DNA from: Darwinimomas sp045600945
GTDB taxonomy: Bacteria > Bacillota > Clostridia > Lachnospirales > Lachnospiraceae
Reading direction: 5' to 3'
NCBI GenBank assembly: GCA_045600945.1
Contig: JAZRYX010000078.1
Span: 95,859 to 159,858 of the forward strand
Length of the DNA stretch: 64,000 bases
In this document: positions 16,079-24,743 of the stretch, one piece after another
Layout: every line of letters begins with the position of its first letter
Position numbering within the stretch: the stretch's first letter is position 1
Program-made: the position numbers and the translations under genes
Notes under the pieces: generated by a model
What the model saw: the letters and a program-made list of their open reading frames with translations, nothing else
The model's database searches: none
Told to the model about the DNA's origin: nothing

Positions 16079-17941
16079 ATGGATAAACAAAGCAAGAATC
16101 TTAAGCTTGATGATGATCTTGTCAAAGAGATAGAGTCATTAAAGGACAGTCAGGGCACTATTAAAAAGAAAAAACGTATATGGATTCCTGTTACAGTTGC
16201 TGCTTCAGTTGTACTTATCGGCGCAATTGCTTTTTATATTATTAAATCAAATATATATAAAAATATTTTTCTCCCGAATACTTTTGTCAATTCTATTGAT
16301 GTTTCAGGTAAAACCGCACCGGAAGTCAACGAACTTATTAAAAATCAATGCAAAGAATATTCTGCTGAAATAACTTTTCTCGGCAGGGATCCTGAATTAA
16401 TTTATGCAAAAGATATAGATCTCCATTTCTTGGCCGGTGATGATATTGATAATGCTTTAAAAAATCAAAATATTTGGTCATGGCCACTTTCATTATCTTC
16501 AAAAACAGAGATCAGTATCTCAACTGTAACAAAACTTGACGATAATAAGTTAAATGAAGTTTGTAATAACTTAAAAGCTTTTGATGACAGTACTGCCGTT
16601 AAGCCAACAGATGCAAAACTGGGGGATTATGATGATAAATCCAATTCTTATCTTATTATTCCTGAAAACAACGGAAATATTGTTACTGATAAAGTAAAGG
16701 CAGTTGATTTTATAAAGAACTCTGTATTGGTTCTGGAACCGAAAATCAATCTTGAAAATGAGGACATTTATTCTGAAGCCAATATTAAATCAAACAATAC
16801 AGATCTTTTGGCGAAAAAAAATGAACTTGATGCTTTTGTTAAACCGAAAATCAATTATCAGGGACATGATATTGTTTTAGACGGTAGGACATTACATTCC
16901 TGGATAATAAGAAATGATGACGGAACCTTGACATATGATGAGAATAAGATCAGAAATTTTGTGTCGATGGTTGCATCTACTTATAACACTCTCGGAAAAG
17001 ACAGAAAACTTGTAACACAGTACGGAAATGAGACAATCGTTAACGGCGGAGATTTCGGATGGGAAGTTAATCAGGAAGCCGAATTTGAAGAACTTAAGAC
17101 AATACTCGACGAAAGAAGCATAACAAATAGAGAGCCTGTATATATTTCAAGAGGTATCAGTTACGGTGATAACGATTGGGGCGATACTTATGTTGAAATA
17201 AATCTTGCCAAACAACACGTGTTCTTTGTCAAAGAAGGCAGGCTTATTGTTTCATCTGATTGCGTAACCGGTGGATTACAAAGAAGAACTCCTACACCTA
17301 CCGGAGTATACTCTGTAAAGTATAAAGCCAGAAATGCAGTTCTGCGAGGACCGAGAAGAGGTGATGGAAGTTATGCGTGGGAAAGTCCGGTGTCATATTG
17401 GATGCCGTTTAATAACGGAATCGGTCTTCATGATGCAAAATGGAGAGGGAGTTTCGGAGGAAAAATATATCAAACAAACGGATCTCACGGATGTGTTAAC
17501 CTTCCCCTAAAAAAAGCGTCTGTAATTTTTGAAGAAATATCACCGGGGATTCCGGTTATTGTTTATGATGATGATTTTGAGATAATAAACTATCCATTAG
17601 ATCCAGAAGAAGAAGCAAAACTACAGGCAGCTGAAGAAAAAGAACTTCAGAAAAAAATTGAAGCTGAAGCTAAAAAAGCCGTTAAAGTAACGAACACAAA
17701 TAATGAAACGATACCCGAGACTTCTGCACCGGTTGTATCAGAACCGCAAATTGTTTCTGAACCTGAAAGTATAGAAACATTACCTGAAGAAACAACTCAA
17801 CAGGAGACAGTTCCGATTGAGTGGGGACCGGGGTATGACAGAGGAACAGATCCGAGTGAACCCGAGGGTCCGGGTGTTCAGATATATACGGTAGAATCCT
17901 ATATTACCGAAAATGTTGAGAATCTGCCGGAGGGTATGTGA
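16079..17941 (+). CDS. L,D-transpeptidase with peptidoglycan-binding-like domains (YkuD family)
   Basis: Membrane-anchored 620-residue enzyme predicted to make 3-3 crosslinks or modify peptidoglycan. Layout: cytoplasmic basic N-terminus, one span (about 34-56), two PG_binding_4-like segments (about 65-330), YkuD catalytic domain (about 375-505) with GSHGCVNLP and catalytic Cys472, His470. The last 100 residues are a low-complexity tail rich in Glu, Lys, Pro and Thr, probably unstructured and outside the membrane. Inserted between recG and rsmD. Its GGAGGG-containing end serves the rsmD start, so the genes are coupled. Confidence 0.9.
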   Translation: MDKQSKNLKLDDDLVKEIESLKDSQGTIKKKKRIWIPVTVAASVVLIGAIAFYIIKSNIYKNIFLPNTFVNSIDVSGKTAPEVNELIKNQCKEYSAEITFLGRDPELIYAKDIDLHFLAGDDIDNALKNQNIWSWPLSLSSKTEISISTVTKLDDNKLNEVCNNLKAFDDSTAVKPTDAKLGDYDDKSNSYLIIPENNGNIVTDKVKAVDFIKNSVLVLEPKINLENEDIYSEANIKSNNTDLLAKKNELDAFVKPKINYQGHDIVLDGRTLHSWIIRNDDGTLTYDENKIRNFVSMVASTYNTLGKDRKLVTQYGNETIVNGGDFGWEVNQEAEFEELKTILDERSITNREPVYISRGISYGDNDWGDTYVEINLAKQHVFFVKEGRLIVSSDCVTGGLQRRTPTPTGVYSVKYKARNAVLRGPRRGDGSYAWESPVSYWMPFNNGIGLHDAKWRGSFGGKIYQTNGSHGCVNLPLKKASVIFEEISPGIPVIVYDDDFEIINYPLDPEEEAKLQAAEEKELQKKIEAEAKKAVKVTNTNNETIPETSAPVVSEPQIVSEPESIETLPEETTQQETVPIEWGPGYDRGTDPSEPEGPGVQIYTVESYITENVENLPEGM

Positions 17942-18501
17942 TGCGAGTAATATCAGGATCGGCCAGACATCTCTTACTTAAGACTCTGCCCGGAAATGAA
18001 ACAAGACCTACAACCGATATGATAAAAGAAACGCTATTCAATATTATTAATTTTGATCTTCCGGGTGCTGTATTTCTTGATTTGTTTTCAGGTAGCGGAG
18101 CGATTGGAATTGAAGCTTTAAGTCGCGGCGCGGTTAAATGCGTTTTTGTTGATAATAATTCAAAAGCTACAAGTATTATACGGGATAATGTTGTTCATAC
18201 GGGGTTTTCTGATTGCTCGGATATTATTACATCCGATAGTGTTTCGGCATTAAAACGCATTGAAAACTCCGGTTATCAGTTTGATATTGTATTCATGGAT
18301 CCTCCATATAATATGAAACATGAAGATACCGTTCTTAGATATCTGAAGGAGTCAAAGCTTATTAACAATAATACATTGATTATTGTTGAGATGAGTGCTC
18401 AATCTGATATTGAACATTTTGGTTCACTTGGATATGATGTTGAGCGAGTCAAATTATATAAAACAAATAAACATGTATTTTTAAGGAGGCAATCCTTATG
18501 A
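17941..18501 (+). CDS. rsmD: 16S rRNA (guanine966-N2)-methyltransferase RsmD
   Basis: Methylates G966 of 16S rRNA. Begins MRVISGSARHLLLKTLPG, like the RVI(A/S)G-G family start, followed by the SAM site FLDLFSGSGAIGIEALSRGA (about 40-60) and the catalytic DPPY motif VFMDPPYN. 186 residues. The ATG overlaps the upstream stop (TGATG) with GGAGGG seven bases before. rsmD-coaD is a widely conserved pair. Confidence 0.94.
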   Translation: MRVISGSARHLLLKTLPGNETRPTTDMIKETLFNIINFDLPGAVFLDLFSGSGAIGIEALSRGAVKCVFVDNNSKATSIIRDNVVHTGFSDCSDIITSDSVSALKRIENSGYQFDIVFMDPPYNMKHEDTVLRYLKESKLINNNTLIIVEMSAQSDIEHFGSLGYDVERVKLYKTNKHVFLRRQSL

Positions 18502-18989
18502 CAAGAGCTATATATCCAGGAAGCTTTGATCCTGTTACGAATGGTCACCTTGACATTATTGAAAGGGCATCACAAATTTTTGATGAATTGATTATAGGAG
18601 TGCTTATTAATAAGAACAAAGCCCCTATGTTTAGTACTGAAGAGAGAATTAAGTTTCTGGCGACCATACTGAAAGACTATAATAATGTTAAGATTAAGGC
18701 ATTCGATGGATTACTTGTAGATTTTGCTCATCAGGAAAATGCTAAAGTTCTGGTTAGGGGCTTGAGGGCCGTGACTGATTTTGAATATGAGCTGCAGATG
18801 GCTCAGACAAACAAAGTTATAGCAAGTGATATTGAAACTGTGTTCTTAACAACAAATTTAAAGTATTCATATCTCAGCTCCAGTATTGTAAAAGAGATTG
18901 CTTCATTTGAGGGAGATATATCTCAATTTGTTGATCCTATAGTAGAAAAAGAGATTTTCAGTAAATTCAGCAGCAAGAAAGGAAGATGA
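18498..18989 (+). CDS. coaD: Phosphopantetheine adenylyltransferase
   Basis: Fourth step of coenzyme A synthesis: transfers AMP to 4'-phosphopantetheine. Clear TxGH nucleotidyl-transferase motif in YPGSFDPVTNGHLDII at the N-terminus, VRGLRAVTDFEYELQMA in the middle and the SSSIVKEI motif near the C-terminus. 163 residues. Overlaps rsmD by four bases (ATGA-type) with AAGGAGG upstream. Confidence 0.97.
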   Translation: MTRAIYPGSFDPVTNGHLDIIERASQIFDELIIGVLINKNKAPMFSTEERIKFLATILKDYNNVKIKAFDGLLVDFAHQENAKVLVRGLRAVTDFEYELQMAQTNKVIASDIETVFLTTNLKYSYLSSSIVKEIASFEGDISQFVDPIVEKEIFSKFSSKKGR

Positions 18990-18990
18990 A

Positions 18991-19545
18991 ATGAGTAGAA
19001 TTGAACAGTTAATTGATGACATTGAGGCTTATATTGAGGATTGTAAACCATCTGCATTTTCTTCAACCAAGGTTGTTGTAAATAAGGAAGAACTATCAGA
19101 AATGCTTAATGAATTAAGACTGCAGATTCCGGAAGAAGTAAGCCAGTACAAAAAGATTATCAACAATCAGGATGCTATCTTGAATAACGCAAAACTCAAA
19201 GCAGATGGAATGGTTGAGGCTGCCAACAAACTTCAGTCGCAGATGATTGACGAACATGAAATTATGCAGAAAGCACTTGAGAATTCAACTCAGGTTATTG
19301 AAAATGCCAATATTCAGGCTCATAATATCGTTGATAGAGCAACCAGTGATTCTCAACAGATGAAACGCGCCATACTTAAATATTCCGACGATATGATGGC
19401 TGTTCTTCAAAATGAACTTGAGACAATGATGGCAAATTCAAAACAAAAGTTTGAATCATTTTATAATAATCTTGAAACAAACTATAATACTATTTCGGCC
19501 AATAGAAACGAATTGTTACAGTCGGCTGAGGATTCTCAGGAATAA
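18991..19545 (+). CDS. Conserved coiled-coil protein, function unknown
   Basis: 184-residue acidic, helix-rich protein with no membrane span and no catalytic motif. Most of it (about 50-175) has heptad-like spacing with many Gln, Asn, Ala and Met. The N-terminal stretch SRIEQLIDDIEAYIEDCKP, then KVVVNKEELSEMLNELR, looks like the short segment that precedes DivIVA-like or V-ATPase-subunit-like coiled coils in clostridial genomes. It lies between coaD (one base gap) and the RsmF-like gene (one base gap), so it is co-transcribed with them. A role in division-site or envelope scaffolding is only a guess. Confidence 0.75.
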   Translation: MSRIEQLIDDIEAYIEDCKPSAFSSTKVVVNKEELSEMLNELRLQIPEEVSQYKKIINNQDAILNNAKLKADGMVEAANKLQSQMIDEHEIMQKALENSTQVIENANIQAHNIVDRATSDSQQMKRAILKYSDDMMAVLQNELETMMANSKQKFESFYNNLETNYNTISANRNELLQSAEDSQE

Positions 19546-19546
19546 T

Positions 19547-20395
19547 ATGATTTCTATCGCTAATTTACCGGAGAGTTTTGTTACTTCCATGAGGGATCAG
19601 TTAGGAGATTCCTTTGATGATTATATAAAATCTCTTTCGGATACTCCTTCATTCGGCATTCGTTTAAATACATTAAAAACTGATGCCGATGAAGTTTTTG
19701 GACAAATCAATACCGAGCATAGTCGTATTCCATGGATAGAAGAGGGCTATTATGTAACGGATACTTCAGTATTTACTAAGCATCCGTTTTACTATGCAGG
19801 CTTATATTATATACAGGAGCCGAGTGCCATGACTCCGGTTACATGGCTTGAACCCGGTCCGGACGATATTGTGCTGGATTTATGTGCAGCTCCCGGCGGC
19901 AAATCAACACAGATAGCAACAAAATTAACCGGTAAAGGATATCTTGTGACGAATGATCCAAGTGCATCCAGATGTAAAGCTTTACTTAAAAATATTGAAC
20001 TTGCAGGAATCGGAAACTCAGTTATTACATGTGCGAGTCCAAAAGAACTCGAATCTGTTTACACATCTTTTTTTGATAAAATTTTAGTTGATGCTCCTTG
20101 CTCAGGCGAGGGTATGTTCAGAAAAGACAGAGCTGTCTTAAATGCTTATAAAGAACACGGACCGTCATATTTTGCTCCTATTCAAAAATCTGTTTTAACA
20201 TCTGCCGTTTCCATGCTGAAATCCGGAGGAACATTAGTATATTCAACGTGTACTTTTTCAGTCATGGAAGATGAAGATAATGTCGAATGGTTGATTGAAA
20301 ATTATCCAGAAATGAAACTGGAAAAAATAACCAAATTGTTTCCACATTTAATTACGGGAGAAGGACATTTTGTTGCAAAATTTAAAAAGCTTTAA
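19547..20395 (+). CDS. RsmF/NOL1-NOP2-Sun-type 16S rRNA m5C methyltransferase, catalytic part (frame breaks at CTT TAA)
   Basis: SAM-dependent RNA cytosine-C5 methyltransferase. Seen: LDLCAAPGGKSTQIA (motif I), DAPCSGEGMFRKD (motif IV with one conserved Cys), YSTCTFS (motif VI with the catalytic Cys) and GEGHFVAKF at the end. The frame then reads CTT TAA at 20390-20395. Family members continue with a C-terminal RNA-binding domain, which here is encoded in the +1 frame (next entry). Start taken as the ATG at 19547, just after the coiled-coil gene; the longer open frame from 19451 only overlaps that gene. Joined across the break it would give about 412 residues. Confidence 0.88.
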   Translation: MISIANLPESFVTSMRDQLGDSFDDYIKSLSDTPSFGIRLNTLKTDADEVFGQINTEHSRIPWIEEGYYVTDTSVFTKHPFYYAGLYYIQEPSAMTPVTWLEPGPDDIVLDLCAAPGGKSTQIATKLTGKGYLVTNDPSASRCKALLKNIELAGIGNSVITCASPKELESVYTSFFDKILVDAPCSGEGMFRKDRAVLNAYKEHGPSYFAPIQKSVLTSAVSMLKSGGTLVYSTCTFSVMEDEDNVEWLIENYPEMKLEKITKLFPHLITGEGHFVAKFKKL

Positions 20396-20786
20396 TGATT
20401 TCCTGAAAAGGATCAACATTAACTATAGTAAAGACAGGTTTTATATAAATAATGAGTATATTTATTATTTGCCGGAAAACTGTACGTTAAATCCGGCTAT
20501 TCACTATATAAGAACAGGACTGTTGATGGGAAGAATACGAAATGACAGATTTGAGCCATCACAGGCATTGGCTATGAATTTGTCACCTGCAGACTGGGAC
20601 AATCCTTTATTACTTACGCTTTCCGATGACCGGGTTATGAGATATTTAAAAGGAGAAACGATAGAAGCAGATGATGTGTATGACGGTTATCGTTTGATTT
20701 GTGTCAACAACCATTCTTTGGGTTGGATAAAACAGTCAGGTACTAAATGTAAGAATAAGTATTATCCCGGGTGGCGTTATAATTGA
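20394..20786 (+). CDS. C-terminal domain of the RsmF-like methyltransferase in the +1 frame
   Basis: 130 codons open in the +1 frame relative to the catalytic part, with an overlap from about 20370. The sequence (NDFLKRINI, YYLPENCTLNP, IRTGLLMGRI, NDRFEPSQALAMNL, then KGETIEADD and GYRLICVNNHSLGWIKQ, ending YYPGWR) is the RsmF C-terminal PUA-like domain of the family. There is no ATG and no ribosome site near its beginning. So it is either reached by +1 frameshifting at CTT-T-AAT, or the gene is broken, or a base is miscalled in the nearby AAAAA run. Its stop overlaps the next start (TTGA). Confidence 0.82.
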   Translation, partial: NDFLKRININYSKDRFYINNEYIYYLPENCTLNPAIHYIRTGLLMGRIRNDRFEPSQALAMNLSPADWDNPLLLTLSDDRVMRYLKGETIEADDVYDGYRLICVNNHSLGWIKQSGTKCKNKYYPGWRYN

Positions 20787-21706
20787 AAGAGCTTTTTGTA
20801 AAAAAGAATGAAGCCGGTCAAAGACTTGATAAATTACTTATCAAGTTGATGCCAAATGCTCCAAAAAGCTTCATATATAAGATGATCAGAAAAAAGAATA
20901 TTACATTGAATGACAGGAAATGTATAGGTAATGAAATTATTCAATTGGGCGATAATGTTAAACTCTGGTTGTCCGATGATACATTCGGTAAATTTTCAGA
21001 TTCAATTAATGTCTCATCCGTAAATGAAAGTATCGACCTAATATATGAAGATAAAGATATAATTATATATAATAAACCTGCGGGAATGTTGTCTCAAAAA
21101 TCCAAACCTACTGATATTTCAGTAAATGATATACTGATTTCTTATCTTTTGGAGAAAAATGAAATATCCCAAGAGGATCTTTTGACTTTTAAACCATCAA
21201 TATGTAATCGTTTGGACAGAAATACAAGCGGAATCATTATCTGCGGCAAGACACTTAAGGGTTTACAAGATATGTCTTTGATGCTGAAAGAACGGTCTAT
21301 TCATAAAGACTATATTGCCATTGTTGAAGGAGAAGTGCGTTCAGGTGATACGCTTAAAGGTTATATAATTAAAGATTCTTCAACCAATAAGGTTATGATG
21401 ACAGAAAAAGGAGATTATATCGAAACGGAATACAAGCCTGTATGGACTGATGGTGTTACGTCTGTTCTTATGGTCAGACTCATAACAGGGAAAACTCATC
21501 AAATAAGATTACATCTTTCTTCGATAGGTCATCCTATTCTTGGGGATAAAAAATACGGTTCCGGAAAAAGTTATAATCGTCAATTGTTACATGCATACCG
21601 TGTAACATTTCCTGATGGCAGAACATATACTGCTGAATTACCGGAGGATATGAAATGGGCACTTGGAAAACCAGAGGACTTCGAGGATCTACCCTTGAAG
21701 ATCTGA
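20783..21706 (+). CDS. RluA-family 23S rRNA/tRNA pseudouridine synthase
   Basis: 307-residue synthase with an N-terminal S4 RNA-binding domain (about 1-70: GQRLDKLLIKLMP) and a RluA catalytic core. The catalytic Asp is in CNRLDRNTSGIIICGKT, followed by KDYIAIVEG, TGKTHQIRLHLSSIGHPILG and a C-terminal LHAYRVTFP block. The exact target uridine cannot be told from sequence (RluC/RluD-like). Start is TTG overlapping the preceding stop. Its 3' end overlaps recU by 52 bases. Confidence 0.9.
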   Translation: MKELFVKKNEAGQRLDKLLIKLMPNAPKSFIYKMIRKKNITLNDRKCIGNEIIQLGDNVKLWLSDDTFGKFSDSINVSSVNESIDLIYEDKDIIIYNKPAGMLSQKSKPTDISVNDILISYLLEKNEISQEDLLTFKPSICNRLDRNTSGIIICGKTLKGLQDMSLMLKERSIHKDYIAIVEGEVRSGDTLKGYIIKDSSTNKVMMTEKGDYIETEYKPVWTDGVTSVLMVRLITGKTHQIRLHLSSIGHPILGDKKYGSGKSYNRQLLHAYRVTFPDGRTYTAELPEDMKWALGKPEDFEDLPLKI

Positions 21707-22191
21707 TTAATTATACAAATGATATATATAAAGAAAAAAATCTGGCACTTATACAGAAGATACCGACTCCTATAACACCGATTGATATTGATAAGTCGTC
21801 CAGACATATTACGCTTGCCTATTTCGATCAAAAAAGTACCGTTGATTATATCGGTGCCGTACAAGGAATACCTGTTTGTTTTGACGCAAAAGAATGCGCT
21901 ACAGATACTTTTCCATTGCAAAATGTTCATGAGCATCAAGTTAATTTTATGAATGATTTCGAAAAACAAGGTGGTATAAGTTTTTTGATAGTCCATTTTA
22001 CAAACAGAGATGAAATGTATTATATACCGCTTAAAGATTTAAACAAGTTTTGGGAAAGACAGGCTAAAGGCGGACGAAAAAGCTTCAGATATGACGAAAT
22101 CAATAAAAATTATTTGATAGAAAGTCAGGGGGAATTGCCTGTGCATTATCTTATTCCGCTACAGGCAGATTTAGATTCGAGAAATGAATAA
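21655..22191 (+). CDS. recU: Holliday junction resolvase RecU
   Basis: Firmicutes-specific junction resolvase (178 residues). The N-terminal RGLRGSTLEDLINYTND, IQKIPTPITPI, and the nuclease core TVDYIGAVQGIPVCFDAKEC, then FPLQNVHEHQVNFM match RecU, with the D...E-x-K metal site visible as Asp-x-Lys-Glu. The ATG at 21655 has GGAGG about seven bases upstream within the synthase gene, which explains the unusually long overlap. Works with RuvAB in recombination. Confidence 0.93.
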   Translation: MGTWKTRGLRGSTLEDLINYTNDIYKEKNLALIQKIPTPITPIDIDKSSRHITLAYFDQKSTVDYIGAVQGIPVCFDAKECATDTFPLQNVHEHQVNFMNDFEKQGGISFLIVHFTNRDEMYYIPLKDLNKFWERQAKGGRKSFRYDEINKNYLIESQGELPVHYLIPLQADLDSRNE

Positions 22192-24037
22192 TACATTTTT
22201 AAACGAAGATATATTGCTTAAAATAGAAAAACCTGCTCGTTATATTGGCAACGAGCCGAATATGTGTGTTAAAAATCCAAATGATGTTGATATCAGACTT
22301 GCATTATGCTTCCCGGATGTATATGAAATCGGAATGAGCAATATCGGTATTCAAATCATATATGAATTATTCAACAGAAGAAATGACACATACTGCGAAA
22401 GAGTCTTTTCGCCATGGCACGATTTGGATGCTATTATGCGAAAAGAGAATATCCCATTGTTTACACTGGAAACACAAACGCCTGTAAAAAATATGGATTT
22501 GATAGGCATTTCAATGGGATATGAGATGTGCTATACAAATATCCTTCAGGTACTTGATTTGTCCGGTATCCCGTTATATTCAAAAGAGAGAACCGATAAC
22601 GATCCCATAGTTTTTGGCGGCGGAACATGTACGTATAATCCCGAGCCTATTGCTGATTTTTTTGATTTCCTGTATATCGGAGAAGCTGAGACAAAATATG
22701 ATGAAGTTCTTAATCTTTTCAAAAAACATAAAGGAAACAGAAATGACTTTTTGAGAGAAGTTTCTCACATTGACGGAATATATGTACCTTCATTGTACAA
22801 TGTCGAATATACTGACGATGGGAAACTGGCTTCATTTACTCCTGCTTATCCGGATGTACCTGAAAAAGTAAAACGTCAGGTAGTTGTCAATATGGATGGT
22901 GTTAAGTTCATAGACAAACCTATAGTTCCGTTTATTAAGGTAACTCAGGACAGGGTAGTACTTGAGATTATGAGAGGTTGTATAAGGGGTTGCCGATTTT
23001 GTCAGGCAGGGATAATTTACAGACCTCTTCGTGAGCATAGCCTGGAGTATCTGAAAGATTATGCCGTAAAAATGCTGGAACTTACCGGTGCCGATGAAAT
23101 TTCACTTAGTTCTTTAAGCTCCAGTGATTACAGTAAGATATCCGAATTGCTGGATTTTCTAATTGAGTATACATCAGTAAAAAAAGTAAACATTTCACTT
23201 CCTTCACTACGAATTGATTCTTTTTCTCTCGATGTAATGAATAAAGTTCAGGATGTTAAAAAATCTTCTTTAACATTTGCATCAGAAGCCGGTACTCAGA
23301 GATTAAGAGATGTTATTAACAAAGGTATAACCGAAGAGGATATACTTTCAGGTTCCATGCAGGCATTTAAAGGCGGATGGAATAAAGTAAAAATGTATTT
23401 TATGCTTGGCCTTCCGACAGAGACTCCTGAAGATAGAGATGGTATCGGTGATCTATGCGAAAAAATCGCAGAAAATTACTACACTATACCAAAAGAAGAA
23501 AGAGTTGGTAAAGTTCAGATTTCTGCAAGTTCATCTTTTTTTGTTCCTAAGCCTTTTACACCTTTTCAATGGGCTCCGATGTATACGGCAGAAGAGTATC
23601 AGAATATGGCCGGTCACGTAAAAAATCATATAAGGGAACAGTTAAATCAGAAATGTATTAAATATACGTGGCACGATCCTGAAGTTTCCGTACTTGAGGG
23701 AGTTTTTGCAAGAGGTGATCGAAAATTATCAAAGCTTATTGAAACCGCCTATAAAAAAGGGTGTATGTATGATGCCTGGTCAGATAGTTTCAATCCGGAG
23801 AAATGGAATGAAGCTTTTATAGAGTGCAATTTGTCTAAAGGATTCTATAATAGAGAAAGAGATATAGACGAATTGCTGCCATGGGATTTTATTGATATTG
23901 GAGTATCAAAAGATTTTCTTGTCCGAGAATGGAATAATGCACTTAATGGTGTAATAACGCCAAATTGCAGACATCAATGTTCTGGATGTGGTGTCAGATG
24001 CTTTGAAGGAGGTGTGTGCTTTGAAAATCAGAATTAA
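22184..24037 (+). CDS. B12-binding-domain radical SAM protein, TIGR03960 family
   Basis: 617 residues: an N-terminal cobalamin-binding-like/TIGR03960 segment (about 1-230), a radical-SAM core with RGCIRGCRFCQAG giving the C-x3-C-x2-C cluster (about 265-273), and a Cys-rich C-terminus (CRHQCSGCGVRCFEGG). Together with the following gene it forms the TIGR03960-TIGR03936 pair seen across Firmicutes; the substrate is not established. Overlaps recU by eight bases. The pair commonly sits upstream of rne/rng-rplU-rpmA; here rpsO follows instead. Confidence 0.88.
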   Translation: MNNTFLNEDILLKIEKPARYIGNEPNMCVKNPNDVDIRLALCFPDVYEIGMSNIGIQIIYELFNRRNDTYCERVFSPWHDLDAIMRKENIPLFTLETQTPVKNMDLIGISMGYEMCYTNILQVLDLSGIPLYSKERTDNDPIVFGGGTCTYNPEPIADFFDFLYIGEAETKYDEVLNLFKKHKGNRNDFLREVSHIDGIYVPSLYNVEYTDDGKLASFTPAYPDVPEKVKRQVVVNMDGVKFIDKPIVPFIKVTQDRVVLEIMRGCIRGCRFCQAGIIYRPLREHSLEYLKDYAVKMLELTGADEISLSSLSSSDYSKISELLDFLIEYTSVKKVNISLPSLRIDSFSLDVMNKVQDVKKSSLTFASEAGTQRLRDVINKGITEEDILSGSMQAFKGGWNKVKMYFMLGLPTETPEDRDGIGDLCEKIAENYYTIPKEERVGKVQISASSSFFVPKPFTPFQWAPMYTAEEYQNMAGHVKNHIREQLNQKCIKYTWHDPEVSVLEGVFARGDRKLSKLIETAYKKGCMYDAWSDSFNPEKWNEAFIECNLSKGFYNRERDIDELLPWDFIDIGVSKDFLVREWNNALNGVITPNCRHQCSGCGVRCFEGGVCFENQN

Positions 24038-24629
24038 GTTTTCCAAGCATGGAAATACTAGATTTATCGGACATCTGGACATCATGAGATATTTCCAGAA
24101 AGCCATGAGAAGGGCAAATATTCCTATAAGATACAGCGAGGGGTTCTCTCCTCACCAGATCATGAGCTTTGCCGCCCCTCTGGGTGTAGGAGTTGAAAGT
24201 GACTCGGAAATACTTGATATAGAGATAACAGAGAAGATAGATCCTCAGCAGGCTTTAGGCCGACTGAATGATGTTATGTGTGAGGGAATATGCATTCTTG
24301 AATGGAGAGAAATGCCTGATGATACAAAGAATGCAATGAGTCAGGTTTCATCTGCTGACTATTTTATAGAGTGTGATTGCAGTTCCCTTGAAGCTTTAGA
24401 TAAGGATGAAATACAAGTATCTAAGGAGACAAAGTCCGGAGAACATAAAGTGGTTGACATAAAACCAATGATTTATTCTGCTGATATAAAACCGGGCGGT
24501 ATATTTATCCATATTGCTCAGGGCAGTTCAGGAAACCTTAAACCTGATACTGTTATGGAAGTATTAGGAGTGAAGGATTATCATATTACGCGGAAATGTT
24601 TATATGATGCTAATGGATTGACACTCTAA
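24021..24629 (+). CDS. TIGR03936/DUF2344 protein, radical SAM partner
   Basis: 202-residue protein beginning (L)KIRIKFSKHGNTRFIGHLD, the standard DUF2344 start, with RYSEGFSPHQIMSFAAPLGVG in the first third. Start placed at TTG 24021, eight bases after AAGGAGG at 24006-24012, inside the end of the preceding gene; an upstream in-frame GTG has no ribosome site. In some bacteria it is fused to the radical-SAM protein, so the two likely act together, perhaps on RNA; this remains unproven. Confidence 0.88.
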   Translation: MKIRIKFSKHGNTRFIGHLDIMRYFQKAMRRANIPIRYSEGFSPHQIMSFAAPLGVGVESDSEILDIEITEKIDPQQALGRLNDVMCEGICILEWREMPDDTKNAMSQVSSADYFIECDCSSLEALDKDEIQVSKETKSGEHKVVDIKPMIYSADIKPGGIFIHIAQGSSGNLKPDTVMEVLGVKDYHITRKCLYDANGLTL

Positions 24630-24647
24630 GGCATTTTGTGTTATTAT
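24618..24647 (+). promoter_or_regulatory. rpsO: rpsO promoter
   Basis: TTGACA (24618-24623), 18-base spacer, TATTAT (24642-24647), at the end of the DUF2344 gene. It gives a leader of roughly 90 bases before rpsO. Confidence 0.7.
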
Positions 24648-24681
24648 ACTTTAGCTTACGTTTTGTAAGAAACGCCCTTGC

Positions 24682-24712
24682 TATGTATACGGATCTCCAA
24701 CCTATACATTGT
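24682..24712 (+). promoter_or_regulatory. Hairpin in the rpsO 5' leader, possible S15 autoregulatory site
   Basis: ATGTATA and TATACAT form a perfect seven-base stem with a 13-base loop (CGGATCTCCAACC) about 30 bases before the rpsO start. S15 represses its own mRNA through leader structures in several bacteria, with differing folds. Here only the stem is seen; S15 binding is inferred. Confidence 0.4.
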
Positions 24713-24743
24713 TTGAGGTGAGTAAATATTAAGGAGAATAAAA

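Noticed and set aside
19451..19546. An upstream extension of the RsmF-like frame starting inside the coiled-coil gene.
   Set aside because: The extension is a shadow of the coiled-coil gene; the ATG at 19547 gives the normal family N-terminus.
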